A DNA stretch of 7,547 nucleotides from Calditrichota bacterium (GCA_008501545.1 QQUM01000826.1:1-7547); one strand, 5' to 3'; shown: positions 1 through 6,850, numbered from the stretch's first letter. The notes: a model not told the origin generated them from the letters alone. Numbers and translations: made by a program.

Positions 1-2
1 AC

Positions 3-1223
3 CATTGGCAAGCCGTTTCCGATCTCATGGCAAACGGTCAAACGGGTATTCTTTACAGCGATTACATAAACAAAGATGCAAAAAATGCTGAAAAACTTGT
101 TAAGCTCTGGCCCTTTAAAAACAACATCGATGAACGCTTTTCTTTAGGATTTTTTAGAATCTATAATATTAAGGTTCTGAAGGAAAACGGAGGATTTGAT
201 GAACACCTTTTTCATGCGGAAGAATATGATTTCCGGTTACGCGTTCAACACAAAATAAATGTAAAGCATTTGGATAAATCCCTTTACAAAAGTATTATTC
301 GGGAAGTTGTCGAGTCGGACCCTGCTCTCAGTAAATTGCACGCGCCCGGCGAAGGTGACAAAGGCGGTTTTAGTTACCTTTTTTATTCACAGGAGATGGA
401 GCGTGAATTTGAACAGGTCTTTATAGAATTTCTCAAACGAGCAGGTTGCTACCTGTCGCATCCTAATACAGAAGTAACCTATGATGCTGGTGAAAAATTT
501 GCCTGTGCTGTTTCAATCGTTATCCCGATATTAAATCGTAAACGATTCATAAAGAACACCGTTCAGCGTGTACTGGATGGGACTTTTGATGATTTTGAAA
601 TTCTCATCGTTGACAATGGTTCAACAGACGGCACGCAAGAAGAAGTTCACTCAATTTCTGATTCACGTGTACGGTTAATTCAGCACGATGGCACATGTAT
701 CGCTGAAGCTCTGAACCGCGGAATTAATGAAGCGCGAGGAAAATATATTGCCCAACTCGATTCCGACGATGAGTATGTTCCGCATACGTTGGAGACGATG
801 GTGAACTATATGGAAAGCCACCCCCAATGCGGTCTTGCAATAAGTTACTATGATCTGATTGACATCGATAGTGTTCCAATCCCGGGGATGGGTATCATAA
901 AACACCTTGAGTACAACCGCAACAACATACTCCGCGTCGATGGCGCTGGTGCGCTGCGATTTTTCCACAAAAAGGTACTGCATGAATTTGGGCTTTACAA
1001 TGTAGACGAATTTGGCAATTTCGGCGAGGATTACGACATGGTATTAAAAATATCAGAAAAATACGACGTGGACCGCGTTCATGATGTTTTATACCGCTAT
1101 CGACGGCATGAAGACAACACCGACGTACAGCGACCGACAGCTATGAAAGTCTATAACAAAAATAAAGCGCGGCAGGATGCCATGGAAAGAAGATACAAAG
1201 TGAACGAAAAGTTAGCTAAATAG
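3..1223 (+). CDS. tandem family-2 glycosyltransferase, 5' end cut by window
   Basis: The frame is open from the first full codon at position 3 (HWQAVSDL precedes the Met at 27), so the Met at 27 is almost certainly internal and the true start lies before the window. Residue numbers here count from Met27. Residues 1 to about 95 resemble the back half of a first GT2 domain, with an acidic GFDEHLFHAEEYDFRLRV block (57-73) like the GT2 acceptor/base region. A full GT-A domain follows at about 162-365: VSIVIPILN strand, VDNGST (195-200), LDSDDEY with the metal-binding DxD (D245, D247), a GEDYDM motif (333-338) and YRRHEDN (358-364), like the RRxHxxN ending of many family-2 enzymes. It probably transfers sugars from nucleotide-sugar donors in the cytoplasm, for surface polysaccharide or protein glycosylation. 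Donor and acceptor cannot be read from sequence. No signal peptide or membrane segment is visible. It ends convergently with the TPR gene, with a terminator between them. Confidence 0.9.
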   Translation, partial: HWQAVSDLMANGQTGILYSDYINKDAKNAEKLVKLWPFKNNIDERFSLGFFRIYNIKVLKENGGFDEHLFHAEEYDFRLRVQHKINVKHLDKSLYKSIIREVVESDPALSKLHAPGEGDKGGFSYLFYSQEMEREFEQVFIEFLKRAGCYLSHPNTEVTYDAGEKFACAVSIVIPILNRKRFIKNTVQRVLDGTFDDFEILIVDNGSTDGTQEEVHSISDSRVRLIQHDGTCIAEALNRGINEARGKYIAQLDSDDEYVPHTLETMVNYMESHPQCGLAISYYDLIDIDSVPIPGMGIIKHLEYNRNNILRVDGAGALRFFHKKVLHEFGLYNVDEFGNFGEDYDMVLKISEKYDVDRVHDVLYRYRRHEDNTDVQRPTAMKVYNKNKARQDAMERRYKVNEKLAK

Positions 1224-1265
1224 ATCCAACAGAAAAAATCCCGGTGAACATGCGTCGTTCCCAAT

Positions 1266-1298
1266 AAAAAAAGCCCTGATATACAGGGCTTTTTTTTT
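1266..1298. terminator. bidirectional intrinsic terminator
   Basis: AGCCCTG (1272-1278) pairs perfectly with CAGGGCT (1284-1290) around a 5-nt ATATA loop. An A-run precedes the stem (1266-1272) and a T-run follows it (1290-1298), so a U-tract follows the hairpin on either strand and the A/T flanks can extend the stem. It lies 48 nt after the glycosyltransferase stop and 23 nt after the stop of the convergent TPR gene, the expected position for a shared terminator. Confidence 0.9.
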
Positions 1299-1313
1299 GA
1301 GATTCATTTTTAT

Positions 1314-2417
1314 TTACTGCTTTTTCAAAGCTTCGGCTTTTTCAAAGGCTTTCGTTCCTTCTTCCACGCGTCCGGCGTTTATGTAGGCAACACCGAGATT
1401 GTGCCAGATTGTTGGAACGTCATCTTTAATACCAAATGCGTGTTCGAGATATTTAATCGCTTTTTCATAAGATTCTTTAGCAAGGCCACGCAATTCTTCA
1501 ATCTTGGTCACGCTGCCACCATCTGAATCTATTTTATTGGCATCAGTCTTAAAACTTTCCGCAATACGAAGATAGGAATCACCCACGCTGAGAAGTGATT
1601 CATAATCATCCGGATTGTTCTCTACAACTTTTTCCAGAATAGAGATGGCCTTGTTGTAGTCTTCTTTTTGATAAAACAGACGTGCATAATTAAAGAGCAA
1701 ATCAGCATTGTCTGGATCGTTTTTCAGCGCATCCTCATAGGCAGCAATTGCTTTATCAGTTTGGCCAAGTCTATCATACGCAAAGGCAACGGTAGAAATA
1801 GCTTTCTCATTTGCCGCATCGACAGCCAGGACTTTTTTAAACGTTTCAATTGCGTCTTCAAATTTGTTCATTTGAAAATAGGTGAGGCCCATATTGTTTA
1901 TTGTTTCAATATGGCTTTCATCGGCAGCAATCGCCTGCTGGTAAGCTTTGATTGCTTCGTCCATTTTATCGAGACGTACATTTGTTACAGCAAGGTTGCG
2001 ATAGGATTCTGCGCGCGATGGATCGATAATAATCGCTGTATTTAAATGCTCGGCAGACTTTTCCAGCTCATCTTTGTTGAAGAGCTCAACACCTTTGTTA
2101 AAATTTTCAACCCAATACTTGTCACGATAATATTTAATATCCGTTTCATGCGCCGAGCTTATTTTCAGACTCTCATCGAATTCCTTGCTCATATCAGTCC
2201 AACGTTTTTTCTCACCATAAGCTTCACCGAGAAGAAAGTGGGCTTCGGCATTGGTTGGATAGAGTTTGACTGCATTTTCCAGTTGGACAATTGCATTGTC
2301 CCAATCATTTTGTTGTTTATAGACTTTCGCGGAGGTGATTTCTTTTGGCTGGCAACCAATTAAAAATGCCGCCATCAGAATCAAAATCCCGAGAACAGAA
2401 TAGATGTTTTTAACCAT
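1314..2417 (-). CDS. TPR-repeat lipoprotein
   Basis: A 367-residue exported protein. The N-terminus has a short basic start (MVKN), a hydrophobic core and a lipobox LIGC with the lipidated Cys at 22, so mature protein should be membrane-anchored on the periplasmic side. The rest is about nine tetratricopeptide repeats, roughly at 24-57, 58-92, 104-134, 135-168, 169-202, 203-236, 237-270, 271-330 and 334-367. They show the usual alternation of A/G/Y positions and ends such as YPTN, DPSR, DPDN and NPDD. The eighth repeat is split by a Lys/Asp/Ser-rich insertion (about 288-312). Such proteins are scaffolds for protein-protein contacts in envelope assembly; no specific partner can be named. The start is well supported: AAGGAG (2424-2429) lies 6 nt upstream of ATG. 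Other lipid-anchored TPR families (PilW/PilF-like, BamD-like) are possible, but the repeat number and absence of other domains do not single one out. Confidence 0.9.
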   Translation of the reverse strand: MVKNIYSVLGILILMAAFLIGCQPKEITSAKVYKQQNDWDNAIVQLENAVKLYPTNAEAHFLLGEAYGEKKRWTDMSKEFDESLKISSAHETDIKYYRDKYWVENFNKGVELFNKDELEKSAEHLNTAIIIDPSRAESYRNLAVTNVRLDKMDEAIKAYQQAIAADESHIETINNMGLTYFQMNKFEDAIETFKKVLAVDAANEKAISTVAFAYDRLGQTDKAIAAYEDALKNDPDNADLLFNYARLFYQKEDYNKAISILEKVVENNPDDYESLLSVGDSYLRIAESFKTDANKIDSDGGSVTKIEELRGLAKESYEKAIKYLEHAFGIKDDVPTIWHNLGVAYINAGRVEEGTKAFEKAEALKKQ

Positions 2418-2463
2418 CCCTCTCTCCTTAAAATTTAATAAGTTTAAGTATTATTGCGTTCAA

Positions 2464-2491
2464 CGTATAATAATCGTTAAAATCGCTGCAA
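2464..2491 (-). promoter_or_regulatory. weak candidate promoter of the TPR lipoprotein gene
   Basis: On the minus strand TTGCAG (2486-2491) and TATACG (2464-2469) are 16 nt apart, about 47 nt upstream of the TPR gene start. The matches to sigma70 consensus are only moderate (4 of 6 each) and the surrounding DNA is AT-rich, so chance is a fair alternative. Confidence 0.2.
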
Positions 2492-2571
2492 ATATATCCG
2501 AATTCATACTAACAAGCAAGGGTTTTTTAAGTTCAACAGCGTGCCTTGCAAGTCAAGTATGGCTGAGAAAC

Positions 2572-2586
2572 AACCGTGGAACGGTT
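2572..2586. repeat. short inverted repeat downstream of mtnA
   Basis: AACCGT (2572-2577) and ACGGTT (2581-2586) form a perfect 6-bp stem with a 3-nt loop, 46 nt past the mtnA stop. Read on the minus strand the stem is followed by GTTTCTC, not a clean T-run, so it is at most a weak terminator. The rest of the 2418-2632 gap shows no gene: the open frames there lack ribosome sites and protein-like composition. Confidence 0.35.
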
Positions 2587-2632
2587 TATGAAGTTCACTG
2601 ATAACATGCGCTCCATCCGAGTGTAAACAAAT

Positions 2633-3673
2633 TCAGCATAAGATATTCGGGATCGTTTGTTCGAAAGGTGGATTTATAATGCCGCGGTCCGTTACAAAGG
2701 CCGTGATCAAACTGCTTGACGTCATATCAAATGCCGGGCTGTACACACGGCTATTCTTCGGCGCAATTCTTTTACCGAATCCCTGAATCACCTCATCTGC
2801 CCCTCTTTCCTCAATCGGGATTTGTTCTCCATGCTCCAATGCGAAATCGAATGTACTTACGGGTGCCGCTATATAAAATGGAATGTTATGATGTTTTGAA
2901 AGTACGGCCAGGGAATATGTGCCGATTTTATTTGCGGTATCACCATTGGCAGCGATTCGATCGGCACCGACAATACACAAGTCAATTTTAAATTTTTGCA
3001 TGACGAAAGCGGCCGTATTATCACAGATTAGTGTACAATCCACGCCTTCGTTCTGGAGTTCCCACATATTTAAGCGTGCACCCTGGAGCAGTGGTCTGGT
3101 TTCATCAACCCAGACATGCAGTTTCTTCCCCTCTGCGTGCGCATGAAATATTGAACCTAAAGCGGTACCAAAATCGACCGTGGCCAAAGCTCCGGTATTG
3201 CAATGGGTTATTATTTGTGCATTATTGGGAATAAGGCCTGCACCAAATTTTGCGAGACGACGATTATCAGCACGATCTTCTTCGTACATTTGCAATGCTT
3301 TTGTGATGAGTATTTCTTTTATGGTTTGTGTGGAGCGTTGCCGGTTCGCTTCCGCTGTATTAAACATTGCATCTAAGGCCCAGGCTAGATTTACAGCGGT
3401 GGGGCGTGTTTGCTTTAGTTCGCTTATGGTTGTTTTGAGCGCTGCAAAGAGAACATCTTTCGAAGCGTCCTTCGCAATATGTTTTATGCCTATACAAACA
3501 CCAAATGCTGCTACAATACCGATGGCCGGAGCACCGCGAATCCGTAATTTGATTATTGCTTCTTTCAGGGTGGGGATATCAGATATTTCCAAATATTTCA
3601 ATTTTAATGGCAGTTCCGTCTGATCGATAATTTTAATTTTATCACCCAGCCACACAAGAGTTGAAACGGGCAT
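2633..3673 (-). CDS. mtnA: S-methyl-5-thioribose-1-phosphate isomerase
   Basis: A 346-residue enzyme of the methionine salvage pathway, cytoplasmic, converting 5-methylthioribose-1-phosphate to 5-methylthioribulose-1-phosphate. It belongs to the eIF2B-alpha/beta/delta-like isomerase fold. Family motifs appear in order: RIRGAPAIGIVAAFG (44-58), TRPTAVNLAWALD (89-101), THCNTGALAT (156-165) with the catalytic Cys158, WVDETRPLLQGAR (188-200), CDNTAA (217-222), GADRIAANGDTANKIGT (236-252) with the catalytic Asp238, and IPFYIAAPVSTFD (264-276). Cys158 and Asp238 correspond to Cys160 and Asp240 of the Bacillus subtilis enzyme. Length is normal and the gene looks intact. The ATG has a modest GGAAG 5 nt upstream; an ATG 19 nt further upstream is out of frame. 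No other salvage gene (mtnB, C, D, K, P) is in the window, so it stands alone here. The RIRGAPA motif argues against a ribose-1,5-bisphosphate isomerase or a true eIF2B homologue. Confidence 0.96.
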   Translation of the reverse strand: MPVSTLVWLGDKIKIIDQTELPLKLKYLEISDIPTLKEAIIKLRIRGAPAIGIVAAFGVCIGIKHIAKDASKDVLFAALKTTISELKQTRPTAVNLAWALDAMFNTAEANRQRSTQTIKEILITKALQMYEEDRADNRRLAKFGAGLIPNNAQIITHCNTGALATVDFGTALGSIFHAHAEGKKLHVWVDETRPLLQGARLNMWELQNEGVDCTLICDNTAAFVMQKFKIDLCIVGADRIAANGDTANKIGTYSLAVLSKHHNIPFYIAAPVSTFDFALEHGEQIPIEERGADEVIQGFGKRIAPKNSRVYSPAFDMTSSSLITAFVTDRGIINPPFEQTIPNILC

Positions 3674-3711
3674 AACGTCTTCCAGTTTCCATGATACAGG
3701 GAATTGTCACA

Positions 3712-3743
3712 GGCTATACGAATGAAAGAAGATTCGTATGGCC
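3712..3743. repeat. 12-bp-stem inverted repeat upstream of mtnA
   Basis: GGCTATACGAAT (3712-3723) and ATTCGTATGGCC (3732-3743) are inverted copies around an 8-nt purine loop. The central 8 bp (ATACGAAT/ATTCGTAT) and the outer GGC/GCC pair perfectly; the one remaining position is a U-G wobble in plus-strand RNA and an A-C mismatch in minus-strand RNA. It lies 38 bp upstream of the mtnA start. It could be an operator for a dimeric regulator or a 5'-leader hairpin. It does not resemble a SAM riboswitch. Confidence 0.7.
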
Positions 3744-3755
3744 AGACGATGTATG

Positions 3756-3822
3756 TACGATTTTGAAACAGAAAGTACCATTATGATACTCGGTATGCAA
3801 TTCATTTTTACGATTTGAAACA
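3756..3822. repeat. imperfect direct repeat pair upstream of mtnA
   Basis: TACGATTTTGAAACA (3756-3770) recurs as TACGATTTGAAACA (3809-3822), differing by one T. The start-to-start distance is 53 bp, near five helical turns. A 9-bp inverted copy of the core, GTTTCAAAT, occurs at 3985-3993. Spaced binding sites for a regulator are possible; chance in AT-rich DNA cannot be excluded. Confidence 0.4.
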
Positions 3823-3955
3823 TGCGTTAAGGCCGAAGTTTCATTTTATTCAAGGATCGAAAGTTTGGTATGTTTATTGTAAAAAAGTACATCGAATTCT
3901 CGTTGAGAATGACAACAAGCAACATCTTTACATAAACTCCTCCCTCCTCTCCTGG

Positions 3956-3981
3956 AACGGCGAAATTTATTTTTCGCCGTT
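3956..3981. terminator. strong hairpin, terminator-like on the plus strand
   Basis: AACGGCGAAA (3956-3965) pairs perfectly with TTTCGCCGTT (3972-3981) around a 6-nt loop. On the plus strand it runs into TTTTAGTTT, as in an intrinsic terminator, yet no plus-strand gene precedes it. On the minus strand it lies 168 nt past the toast-rack stop and is followed by a purine-rich tract, not a T-run, so there it would serve as a 3'-end-stabilising or leader hairpin. Which strand matters is not clear. Confidence 0.55.
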
Positions 3982-4148
3982 TTAGTTTCAAATTCATCCT
4001 TTGTTGGTCGCACTTTTCGGATATACAAATTCTTGATGCAGATTCAACATTTACAGTAATCAGAAGAAAATAATGGGGATATAAGAAAGAGTTGCATGAA
4101 AGTGCCCTCTCGAGCCCTTAAGGAAATAGAGCGGAAGTTCTGAAACTT

Positions 4149-5006
4149 TTAATGGTAGGAAATTCTCAAATCACCGATGCCGGGTTTGACCTTTAGCAGG
4201 ACTGATTTCTCATCATCTTGATAGTTATCACTTACATAATAGGAGCCACGCTTGCGAAGCTGATGGGGAATATTCACCTGCGATAAGAATAGAAATTTAT
4301 GCACGCTCAATTTTACACCGACTTCCTCCGGAATAAATATATCAGTTGCGCCAATATCGAGGTCGACATCTGCCGTCGCTTCCTCGACCAATCCGGAAAA
4401 GTCAACGTCCAGTTGCCCTATTCCATTATTGATTTCAGCATGTCGAAAACGCGCATTCCCCAGTTTCTTAAGCCGTGTTTCACCCACTTTTGTATTGAGC
4501 GACAGAGATCGCATTGACACTCGATTCGCCTGGTCAAAACTGATCATTACCTCACCGGCCCAAGTTCGCAGCGCGAAACGCTTGAGTGAAAGATCGCCAA
4601 GTTCCATATCGATCTCCCCAGCTTTGATACGGCAATCGAGGTCTAGTAAAACAGTGCGTGGCAGCAAAACTTCTATTTCTGTTTTATATTCACCGTCATC
4701 ATCATTCATCCAGTGCTTTTTCTCAAAATTCACCGAGATATTGTGATTGTGCTCATCGAAATCAATATCATAGTCGAACGCTGTTTCGCTGAATTCCAAG
4801 TAGACAGATAGCTCAGATTCATGTGGATTAGGTGACAGGGTGACTTCAGCGGCGTCTATCTCTAATTCAAGCTCCAGATTCTCACCGGGTGTGAACTCAT
4901 AATTATGGCGTTTTCGAATAATCTCTTCCTGTCCCATAAGCAAACTGCTACTCACGAGTAGAAACGGCAGAAAAAGTGCTATTCGTCGCATCTTCATCTT
5001 TTTCAT
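4149..5006 (-). CDS. secreted toast-rack/DUF4097-like beta-repeat protein
   Basis: A 285-residue exported protein of unproven function. The N-terminus is a Sec signal peptide: MKKMKMRR, a hydrophobic core (9-24), then likely cleavage between Gly25 and Gln26. The acidic mature region is predicted beta-rich and repeats a glycine-acid-hydrophobic pattern: AGEIDMELGD (129-138), AGEVMISF (150-157), VGETRLKKLG (174-183), GIGQLDVDF (195-203), IGATDIFIP (218-226) and the C-terminal GIGDLRISYH (276-285). This is the pattern of the toast-rack/DUF4097 (LiaF-like C-terminal) adhesin-type fold. No lipobox, transmembrane segment or catalytic motif is visible, so it is probably periplasmic or surface-exposed. 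It follows the barrel gene by 45 bp on the same strand and is probably co-transcribed. AAGGA lies only 3 nt before the first ATG; Met4 or Met6 could be the true start without changing the signal peptide. Confidence 0.8.
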   Translation of the reverse strand: MKKMKMRRIALFLPFLLVSSSLLMGQEEIIRKRHNYEFTPGENLELELEIDAAEVTLSPNPHESELSVYLEFSETAFDYDIDFDEHNHNISVNFEKKHWMNDDDGEYKTEIEVLLPRTVLLDLDCRIKAGEIDMELGDLSLKRFALRTWAGEVMISFDQANRVSMRSLSLNTKVGETRLKKLGNARFRHAEINNGIGQLDVDFSGLVEEATADVDLDIGATDIFIPEEVGVKLSVHKFLFLSQVNIPHQLRKRGSYYVSDNYQDDEKSVLLKVKPGIGDLRISYH

Positions 5007-5016
5007 ATATCCTTCA

Positions 5017-5034
5017 ATACAATTACGTTTGTAT
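5017..5034. repeat. small inverted repeat in the operon gap
   Basis: ATACAA (5017-5022) and TTGTAT (5029-5034) are perfect inverted copies around a 6-nt loop, between the barrel gene stop and the toast-rack start. The stem is AT-rich and lacks a T-run on the minus strand, so it should not terminate transcription; it may only adjust expression of the second gene, or be chance. Confidence 0.3.
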
Positions 5035-5051
5035 GACGCTCACTGAATTAC

Positions 5052-6746
5052 TCAAAATGCACGATTGATTCGAAAAGTAACAATCAGATCGGATGGACCG
5101 GCATCAACACTTTTTGCAATATTCAGTCGAACACGACCTTCATCGTCTGTAAGTGCGATTCCGATATTCGAGTGCATTAAATCCCAACTTAACTGCTTAA
5201 AACCTTGATTGTATTTATCATTAGAATCTGCGAACCAGGCTCTTCCTGTATCAAAAAACAGGATAAAATTAAACGGATCAAGGATGCTATCGCCACGAAA
5301 TCTTCTGGAGTGATTACCAAAACGATATTCTATATTGGCAAGAACAAGGCGATCACCCGCAAAATCTTTGTACTCAAAGCCACGAAGTGTGGAGATGCCA
5401 CCCAGGTAAAATAAATGTTGTCGTGGCATGTAGCCGCGCCCTGTCCCTACTCTAAGACGAATATCGAAATTTTCGCCATAGCGCAGCGGAATATACCGGC
5501 GCAGATCGAGAATAAATCGGTCATAGTCATAGGCGCTCTCATCGTGTGATTTGTTCCACATGCCAGAAGCAGTGATAAACCAACCGGAGAATGGGCTGTC
5601 CTTGTCATCCCTTGTATCCAAACTGATTTTCGCTTTGTAAATTTTCATCAGTCCTTCATCGATGTCCGGATTGTGACGAAATCGTTTATCTCCTCCGAAA
5701 AGTGACCAGTTTGTGTTACGTTCAAGGCTGAAAAAGTCCTCTTCGTAATAGCCTAAATTGAACTCCAGAGAGGGAAACATCTGTTCCCGGACATAAAATC
5801 CAAATCCTTCACGCCGGTAATAATCTTGAAAGTCTTCCCGGATGAGGGCGGCAGCAAGCGAATTTTCCTGCGTCGGAATGATCCATTCATCCTGCGAATC
5901 GGTTAAATCATAAATCGAAGCGCCCAGAATCGGTCCGCCATGTTCATACAAGCCTAATTCCAGGTTTCCCCGGTAACGCCATCTTTCACCTGCAAATCCA
6001 TATCCGATAAAACCATTGACATCGAGATTGACGGGTTGTGAACGAAAATTGTGTGCAGGTGGGATATTTGCGCCTAAAAATAATCCATCAACCCGATTGT
6101 AGCGATAAACGAAATGATTTTCATTGATTAAGTTTTCATGTTGCCGGGAGGATGAATAGACATTCCAGCGTTTTGATCGTTTTCTTTTCGACCAATTATA
6201 TTTTTTTGTCCATTCAATTGACTCGTTTTCGTAGGTCGATTCAGGTGCAAAATAAGCGCTTTCAGAACGTTTCGATGAAAAAGACGTTTTTCTTTTGTGC
6301 AAAGCGATTGATCTTCGAATGACGGTTTCAATTAATTCACCACTTATTTTTGCTCCTGATTCGCTGTAGATTTTGCCGTTTATGCTTACAATGTTATCTG
6401 CAACGTTGGCAGTTGCCAATACATGAACATCACCGTTTATTACGACAGCTTTCCCGTCTATTTTTCCGGCGATCGTCAGGTCTCCATTGTTCACCAGCAA
6501 ACTGTTGTCAAGTGCGTCCTCTTTTTCAAGTGTTTGATGTCCTTCAATAAAAGAAATCCGCTCCCATTTTCCCATGTAGCGGTCTTTGACGTGCTTGACT
6601 AATTTGGTTTTTTGATCTGGATTGACTTTATTCCAGTTAACAACTTTGACACGTAACGGAGAATCGTAATGCCGTGATTGGGAGATAAGTGGGATGCTGT
6701 TGAAGATGAATACGATGATTAGGATCAAAAAATTTAGAGCTTTCAT
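5052..6746 (-). CDS. Omp85-type outer-membrane barrel with bactofilin-like N-terminal segment
   Basis: A 564-residue exported protein. It has a Sec signal peptide (1 to about 23, cleavage near SQS). Residues about 82-138 form short glycine-turn strands (NNGDLTIAGKIDGKAVVING, then VSINGKIYSESGAKISGEL), as in the bactofilin/polymer-forming right-handed beta-helix. A basic linker (150-195) is rich in Lys, Arg and Ser. From about 215 to 564 is a beta-barrel of the bacterial surface antigen (D15/Omp85) type, with LDTRDDKDSPFSGW (376-389), the LRGF form of the loop-6 VRGF/Y motif (454-457), FFDTGRAW (497-504) and a terminal Phe suited to barrel insertion. No POTRA domain is evident, so a canonical BamA or TamA role is unlikely; a two-partner-secretion or lipid-handling relative is possible. 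The start has only a weak AGGG site 6 nt upstream. It is first in a likely operon with the toast-rack gene. Barrel assignment is firm; the beta-helix assignment is a pattern reading. Confidence 0.82.
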   Translation of the reverse strand: MKALNFLILIIVFIFNSIPLISQSRHYDSPLRVKVVNWNKVNPDQKTKLVKHVKDRYMGKWERISFIEGHQTLEKEDALDNSLLVNNGDLTIAGKIDGKAVVINGDVHVLATANVADNIVSINGKIYSESGAKISGELIETVIRRSIALHKRKTSFSSKRSESAYFAPESTYENESIEWTKKYNWSKRKRSKRWNVYSSSRQHENLINENHFVYRYNRVDGLFLGANIPPAHNFRSQPVNLDVNGFIGYGFAGERWRYRGNLELGLYEHGGPILGASIYDLTDSQDEWIIPTQENSLAAALIREDFQDYYRREGFGFYVREQMFPSLEFNLGYYEEDFFSLERNTNWSLFGGDKRFRHNPDIDEGLMKIYKAKISLDTRDDKDSPFSGWFITASGMWNKSHDESAYDYDRFILDLRRYIPLRYGENFDIRLRVGTGRGYMPRQHLFYLGGISTLRGFEYKDFAGDRLVLANIEYRFGNHSRRFRGDSILDPFNFILFFDTGRAWFADSNDKYNQGFKQLSWDLMHSNIGIALTDDEGRVRLNIAKSVDAGPSDLIVTFRINRAF

Positions 6747-6763
6747 AACATGCCCTGATGTTT

Positions 6764-6775
6764 AATTTCGAAATT
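6764..6775. promoter_or_regulatory. 12-bp palindrome in the barrel-gene leader
   Basis: AATTTCGAAATT is a perfect 12-bp palindrome, 17 bp upstream of the barrel gene start and inside its predicted leader. It could be an operator, but AT-rich palindromes of this size arise by chance fairly easily. Confidence 0.3.
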
Positions 6776-6850
6776 TCACTTAGCTGGACCCTACGGCAAA
6801 TATGGGGAAATAGTTTCACCAAAGTTTTATCTATTTTCGATGAAATTAAA

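Larger units (their letters stand above)
3674..4148. other. 475-bp intergenic stretch with several structured elements
   Basis: I find no convincing gene between mtnA and the toast-rack gene, both on the minus strand. The longest open frame (3846-4028, minus) encodes an Arg/Lys/Cys-rich peptide without a ribosome site. The stretch holds the inverted repeat at 3712-3743, the direct repeats at 3756-3822, a small hairpin ATTCTC-GTT-GAGAAT (3896-3910), a purine-rich tract (about 3938-3955 read on minus) and the strong hairpin at 3956-3981. Positions 3982-4148 contain no clear structure, and no intrinsic terminator follows the toast-rack stop. The length and number of elements suggest regulatory or small-RNA content, but that is inference. 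Confidence 0.5.

Noticed and set aside
2516..2549. GCAAGG/CCTTGC inverted repeat
   Set aside because: The stem is only 6 bp with a 22-nt loop and no T-run, so chance is a sufficient explanation.
2404..2601. 65-codon plus-strand open frame between the TPR gene and mtnA
   Set aside because: It begins inside the antisense of the TPR signal peptide, has no ribosome site and no recognisable features.
3674..3760. SAM-type riboswitch before mtnA
   Set aside because: The only strong structure is a single simple hairpin; there is no multi-helix junction or kink-turn pattern, and no terminator with a T-run precedes the start.
3846..4028. 60-codon minus-strand open frame in the mtnA upstream stretch
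   Set aside because: It has no ribosome site, the composition is Arg/Lys/Cys-rich, and it runs straight through the 3956-3981 hairpin, so it does not look like a protein.
4081..4148. Intrinsic terminator directly after the toast-rack gene
   Set aside because: CTCGAG and CCTTAAGG are short palindromes, but no stable stem followed by a T-run is present on the minus strand.
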